Source: Deferribacteraceae bacterium UBA1873 (GTDB taxonomy: Bacteria > Chrysiogenota > Deferribacteres > Deferribacterales > Flexistipitaceae). From it: a DNA stretch of 8,525 nt. A program made the translations under genes and the position numbers. The DNA lies in contig DDHP01000022.1 in the NCBI GenBank assembly GCA_002338145.1, positions 11,162 through 19,686 of the forward strand. The letters are read 5' to 3'. Below the pieces are notes generated by a model that worked only from the letters and a program-made list of their open reading frames with translations, had not been told where the DNA came from and ran no database searches. Below are positions 6,438 to 8,525 of the stretch, in pieces (the first letter of the stretch is position 1; every line of letters begins with the position of its first letter).

Positions 6438-7188
6438 CGTAAACCTCTTTGATATTATTTATTATATTGCTCAGTTTGTCATGAATTACTATATCCGCTA
6501 TAGAATCGTAAGGTGTCTCATCTCTGTTCAGTATGATTACCTTTGCCCCGCCCTTTTTAGCATACCCGGGGACCAGAGCAGCAGGATTTACCACAAGTGA
6601 TGAACCCAAGACAATAAACAAATCAGCATTTTCAGATACTGAAACGGCTTTTTCCAAAGCATCTTCCGGAAGACTCTCACCAAAAAAAGTTATATCCGGC
6701 TTAAGCAACCCTTTGCAAAGAGGGCATTCCGGAGGATTCATTCCTTTCTCAAGCATATTAAAAACCTTGGTGGTGTTAATCTCATGCATACAGTTTATAC
6801 AATAACTCCTCGCAAAATTACCGTGCAATTCTATAACATTGTCTGAGCCTGCCTTCTGGTGTAAATTATCTATATTCTGCGTAATAACAAAAGATTCTTC
6901 TGCATTTTTTTGTATTTCGGCAATAAAATAGTGACATGTATTAGGCTCCGCTTTCAGCAAATCTTTAAAATATTTCAATGCAAAATCGTAAAATTTTTCA
7001 GGTTCTCTTTTAAAATCATCTATAAACAAAAACTCCTGCGCAGAAGTTGCTCTCCATAACCCTTTATCCGGCGACCTGAAATCAGGTATACCGCTGTCCG
7101 TGCTGACCCCGGCACCGGTTAAAAAAACCGGTTTTTCAGCAGATTTTATTAGTTTTGCTAATTTGCTTATTGAATTGTCCATTTGCAT
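6430..7188 (-). CDS. Sir2 family NAD-dependent protein deacylase
   Basis: A 252-residue sirtuin. The NAD-binding motif GAGVSTDSGIPDFRSP is at 25-40, TQNIDNLH at 103-110, the catalytic histidine H122 in ELHG, a zinc finger of C130/C133 and C155/C158, then FFGESLP (168-174) and LGSSLVVNPA (194-203). It removes acyl groups from protein lysines, consuming NAD and releasing nicotinamide and O-acyl-ADP-ribose. The GIPDFRSPDKGLW signature resembles class U/Sir2Tm enzymes. At the position of the Y-x-x-R desuccinylase motif of CobB it has Y67-D-F-A70, so deacetylation is the more likely activity. The first ATG (MQMDN) has no clear Shine-Dalgarno; a second ATG two codons later (7182) is equally possible. 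It opens the tight gene cluster, 60 bp after the transporter gene. Confidence 0.95.
   Translation of the reverse strand: MQMDNSISKLAKLIKSAEKPVFLTGAGVSTDSGIPDFRSPDKGLWRATSAQEFLFIDDFKREPEKFYDFALKYFKDLLKAEPNTCHYFIAEIQKNAEESFVITQNIDNLHQKAGSDNVIELHGNFARSYCINCMHEINTTKVFNMLEKGMNPPECPLCKGLLKPDITFFGESLPEDALEKAVSVSENADLFIVLGSSLVVNPAALVPGYAKKGGAKVIILNRDETPYDSIADIVIHDKLSNIINNIKEVYDG
7114..7136 (+). terminator. Intrinsic-terminator-like hairpin antisense to sir2
   Basis: ACCGGTT (7114-7120), loop AAAAA, AACCGGT (7126-7132), followed by T-run to 7136 on the plus strand. It could stop antisense transcription. It lies wholly within codons for the conserved KPVFLTG segment of Sir2, so coincidence of codon choice is a real alternative. 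Confidence 0.25.
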
Positions 7189-7217
7189 TATATATCAGAA
7201 AATTAATAACTTTTCAA
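7182..7217 (-). promoter_or_regulatory. Possible promoter at the start of the sir2 operon
   Basis: On the minus strand TTGAAA (7217-7212) and a perfect TATAAT (7192-7187) are separated by 19 bp, slightly long for a sigma-70-type promoter. The TATAAT overlaps the first sir2 ATG, so initiation would fall close to the second ATG (7182) and give an almost leaderless mRNA. In AT-rich DNA such matches arise by chance, so this is tentative. Confidence 0.22.
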
Positions 7218-7222
7218 CGTTC

Positions 7223-7239
7223 AAGGTTACCTCAACCTT
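7223..7239. other. Short inverted repeat between transporter and sir2
   Basis: AAGGTT (7223-7228), loop ACCTC, AACCTT (7234-7239): a perfect 6-bp stem just past the transporter stop codon. There is no T-run after it on the minus strand, so it is not a standard intrinsic terminator. It could be an operator or mRNA-stabilising hairpin in the 60-bp gap. Confidence 0.25.
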
Positions 7240-7248
7240 TACCTTAAC

Positions 7249-8151
7249 TTACAGCAACTTTATCAGCACAGTCAGTGTCAATCCCGATACTATCGTTGTG
7301 GTAAAAATTACTGCCGATAAAAGGTGCGGCGATCTGTTAAAGCGAATTGCATAAAGTAAAGTCAGAACAGCAACAGGCCCGGATGTCTGCAACAATGCTA
7401 CATTATGCTCCAGTGAGCTTATACCCAGTAAATTAAGTATAAAAAAAGCCAGAACAGGTGAAACTATTAAACGTATAAAAGTAGCTATACCTACAATTTT
7501 TAAAAAACCCAATTCCAGCTTTATCGTTGCAAGCTGCAATCCCAGCACAAAAATCATCATGGGAATAGCTGCCTGACTCAGCAGGGACAGACTTTTGTCA
7601 AGACTTGAGGGTAAACTCATCTCAAAAAAATTAATCACAAGCGCTGCAATTAATCCGTGAAAGATAGGTATCTTTAGGATATCCTTAATGATGTCTAAAA
7701 ACGAATTTTTATCGCTGCTGATATAAATAGCCACCGTGCTCAGAGGGATACTGAAAGCTATGAAATAAATAATGGAATACACTTCCGCATCCTGCCCGTA
7801 AGTAAAAAAGATAAGAGGAAGCCCAAAATTACCTGTATTCATCATGGATGCAGACAATACAAGTGGAATTTTATGTGACGGATTAAGTTTAAAAATATAA
7901 TAACACAAATAAGCTACAGCAAGCAAAGCAAAAGTTAGTATGAAAGCAAATACTATGGGTAAAATCAGGGTGGATGGATCTATTTGATGTTTTACCAGTG
8001 CTTCGAAAGTCATTATGGGGGCAAATACAGTAAGAGTGAGGTTGGCAATATCTTTAATATTGGGCTTGAATATTCTGTAGTAAACGAAGGCTAAAGTCAG
8101 TGTCAGAAAAAGCGGTAGAATCGATTTATTAAAAATAAGTAAAAATTCCAT
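7249..8151 (-). CDS. AEC family (auxin efflux carrier-type) membrane transporter
   Basis: A 300-residue integral membrane protein with about ten helices in two similar halves, as in the AEC/bile-arsenite-riboflavin transporter group (TC 2.A.69). Family marks are NTGNFGLPL (105-113) in the fourth helix, the second-half AAIPMMIFVLGLQLA (194-208), RLIVSPVLAFF (227-237), and LLQTSGPVAVLTLLYAIRF (253-271). Bacterial members move organic acids such as malate or malonate; the substrate is not predictable here. A strong AAGGAG lies 5 bases before the ATG, fixing the start. It is 60 bp upstream of sir2 on the same strand, so it may be co-transcribed or form its own unit. Length and both halves are intact. 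Confidence 0.9.
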   Translation of the reverse strand: MEFLLIFNKSILPLFLTLTLAFVYYRIFKPNIKDIANLTLTVFAPIMTFEALVKHQIDPSTLILPIVFAFILTFALLAVAYLCYYIFKLNPSHKIPLVLSASMMNTGNFGLPLIFFTYGQDAEVYSIIYFIAFSIPLSTVAIYISSDKNSFLDIIKDILKIPIFHGLIAALVINFFEMSLPSSLDKSLSLLSQAAIPMMIFVLGLQLATIKLELGFLKIVGIATFIRLIVSPVLAFFILNLLGISSLEHNVALLQTSGPVAVLTLLYAIRFNRSPHLLSAVIFTTTIVSGLTLTVLIKLL

Positions 8152-8163
8152 TTACTCTCCTTT
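8152..8163 (-). promoter_or_regulatory. Strong ribosome binding site of the transporter gene
   Basis: On the minus strand AAAAGGAG is followed by AGTAA and then the ATG, the best Shine-Dalgarno match among the genes of the window. It decides the transporter start. Confidence 0.7.
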
Positions 8164-8193
8164 TCAGGATTTAATAATAGATAATTTATAAAA

Positions 8194-8230
8194 TTTACAG
8201 TAATAGAAATTTTTATATTTTACCAGTAAA
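8194..8230. promoter_or_regulatory. Pair of small related palindromes upstream of the transporter
   Basis: TTTACAGTAA (8194-8203) and TTTACCAGTAAA (8219-8230) are near-palindromes of the same type whose starts are 25 bp apart, 40-80 bp upstream of the transporter ATG. The layout resembles a two-site operator, but in AT-rich intergenic DNA this could be chance. No confident -35/-10 pair could be placed beside them. Confidence 0.22.
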
Positions 8231-8274
8231 TATCCTCATCTGACTTTTTTAAATCCGCCAGTTTTTTACTATTT

Positions 8275-8395
8275 GAGAGCTTTGCACAACTTCAGAAGGT
8301 CATCCCGAACTTGTTTCGGGATCTATGAATATCAAGAAGTTACAAGACCCTGAACCAAGTTCAGGGTGACAGTAAGGCTATTGTGCAAAGGTCTC
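8275..8395. mobile_element. MITE-like element with 15-bp TIRs and TATTT duplications
   Basis: The ends are GAGAGCTTTGCACAA (8275-8289) and its inverse TTGTGCAAAGGTCTC (8381-8395), matching at 14 of 15 positions. TATTT directly abuts both ends (8270-8274 and 8396-8400), as expected for a 5-bp target duplication. The interior has no coding frame but two hairpins: ATCCCGAA/TTCGGGAT (8302-8322) and CCCTGAAC/GTTCAGGG (8348-8366). The outer arms GTCATCCCGAACTTG (8299-8313) and CAAGTTCAGGGTGAC (8356-8370) also pair at 13 of 15. The interior matches the common GTCATCCYGAACTTG intergenic repeat pattern. It is best explained as a non-autonomous element moved by a transposase encoded elsewhere; there is none in the window. 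Confidence 0.72.
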
Positions 8396-8440
8396 TATTT
8401 TAAAATCAGGTGTTTTTGGATGAATTCCAGACGGTTTAGC

Positions 8441-8484
8441 TGTGTCATCGCTAGGGCAGTAGCCCGCGGCGATCTCTGTCAAAC
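8441..8484 (+). repeat. Degenerate hairpin repeat of the GTCATTGCGAGG type
   Basis: TGTGTCATCGCTAGGGCAG continues into TAGCCCGCGGCGATCTCTGTCAAACA. It folds with ATCGC/GCGAT (8447-8451 with 8469-8473) and GGGC/GCCC (8454-8457 with 8462-8465). It looks like a decayed copy of the dispersed repeat pattern GTCATTGCGAGGGC...GCCCG...GCAATCT, judged from memory. The rest of 8401-8525 holds nothing I can identify. Confidence 0.45.
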
Positions 8485-8525
8485 AACAAATACTTACCCC
8501 ATCCTAATCAAGCACTAAGCACATA

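Noticed and set aside
6430..7188. Sir2-based antiphage defence gene
   Set aside because: The protein is a stand-alone housekeeping-type sirtuin with zinc finger and full NAD motifs, in a housekeeping operon and without the effector partners (for example HerA or Argonaute) seen in defence systems.
8281..8395. CRISPR-like repeats at the right edge
   Set aside because: The repeated words are inverted, not direct, and there are no regular spacers; the terminal inverted repeats and TATTT duplications explain the structure.
8396..8525. Partial gene entering from the right edge
   Set aside because: No sustained open frame with a start or ribosome site was seen on either strand; the sequence is repeat-like.

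Overview
The window reads as a chromosomal segment of a low-GC Gram-negative bacterium. Every convincing gene lies on the minus strand, so transcription runs from the right end to the left. The LapA/LapB pair points to an organism with an LPS-type outer membrane. The AT-rich codon use, the combination of gene families and the dispersed GTCAT...-type repeats at both ends would suit Deferribacterota (a Flexistipes- or Denitrovibrio-like organism). That placement is inference, since there is no rRNA or other diagnostic marker here.

Right edge (about 8152-8525): 374 bases without a gene. It holds the upstream region of a transporter gene and a 121-bp MITE-like element at 8275-8395, which has 15-bp terminal inverted repeats and 5-bp TATTT direct repeats on both sides. 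Beyond it lies a degenerate hairpin repeat at 8441-8484. Region 7249-8151 encodes an AEC-family membrane transporter, separated from the next gene by 60 bp.

Main operon (7188 down to 115): eight genes separated by at most 6 bp or overlapping. In transcription order they are a Sir2 NAD-dependent deacylase, a HIT-family nucleotide hydrolase/phosphorylase, LapA, LapB, MutS, an unknown six-helix membrane protein, a YycJ/WalJ-type metallo-beta-lactamase nuclease and a DUF456 membrane protein. Overlaps and near-abutments (4-bp and 8-bp overlaps, 1-6-bp gaps) suggest translational coupling throughout.

The genes fall into three functional themes. Sir2 and HIT act on NAD- or adenylate-derived chemistry. 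LapA and LapB act on envelope/LPS homeostasis. MutS and the YycJ-like protein act on DNA mismatch repair. The best second-look points are a hidden N-terminal membrane anchor of LapB that only a CTG (or rarer) start would include, the MutS/YycJ pairing as a possible repair module, an 8-nt homopolymer early in mutS, and the MITE-like element. The left edge (1-114) holds the end of another dispersed repeat and no gene. No CRISPR array, tRNA, rRNA, phage or complete insertion sequence was seen.
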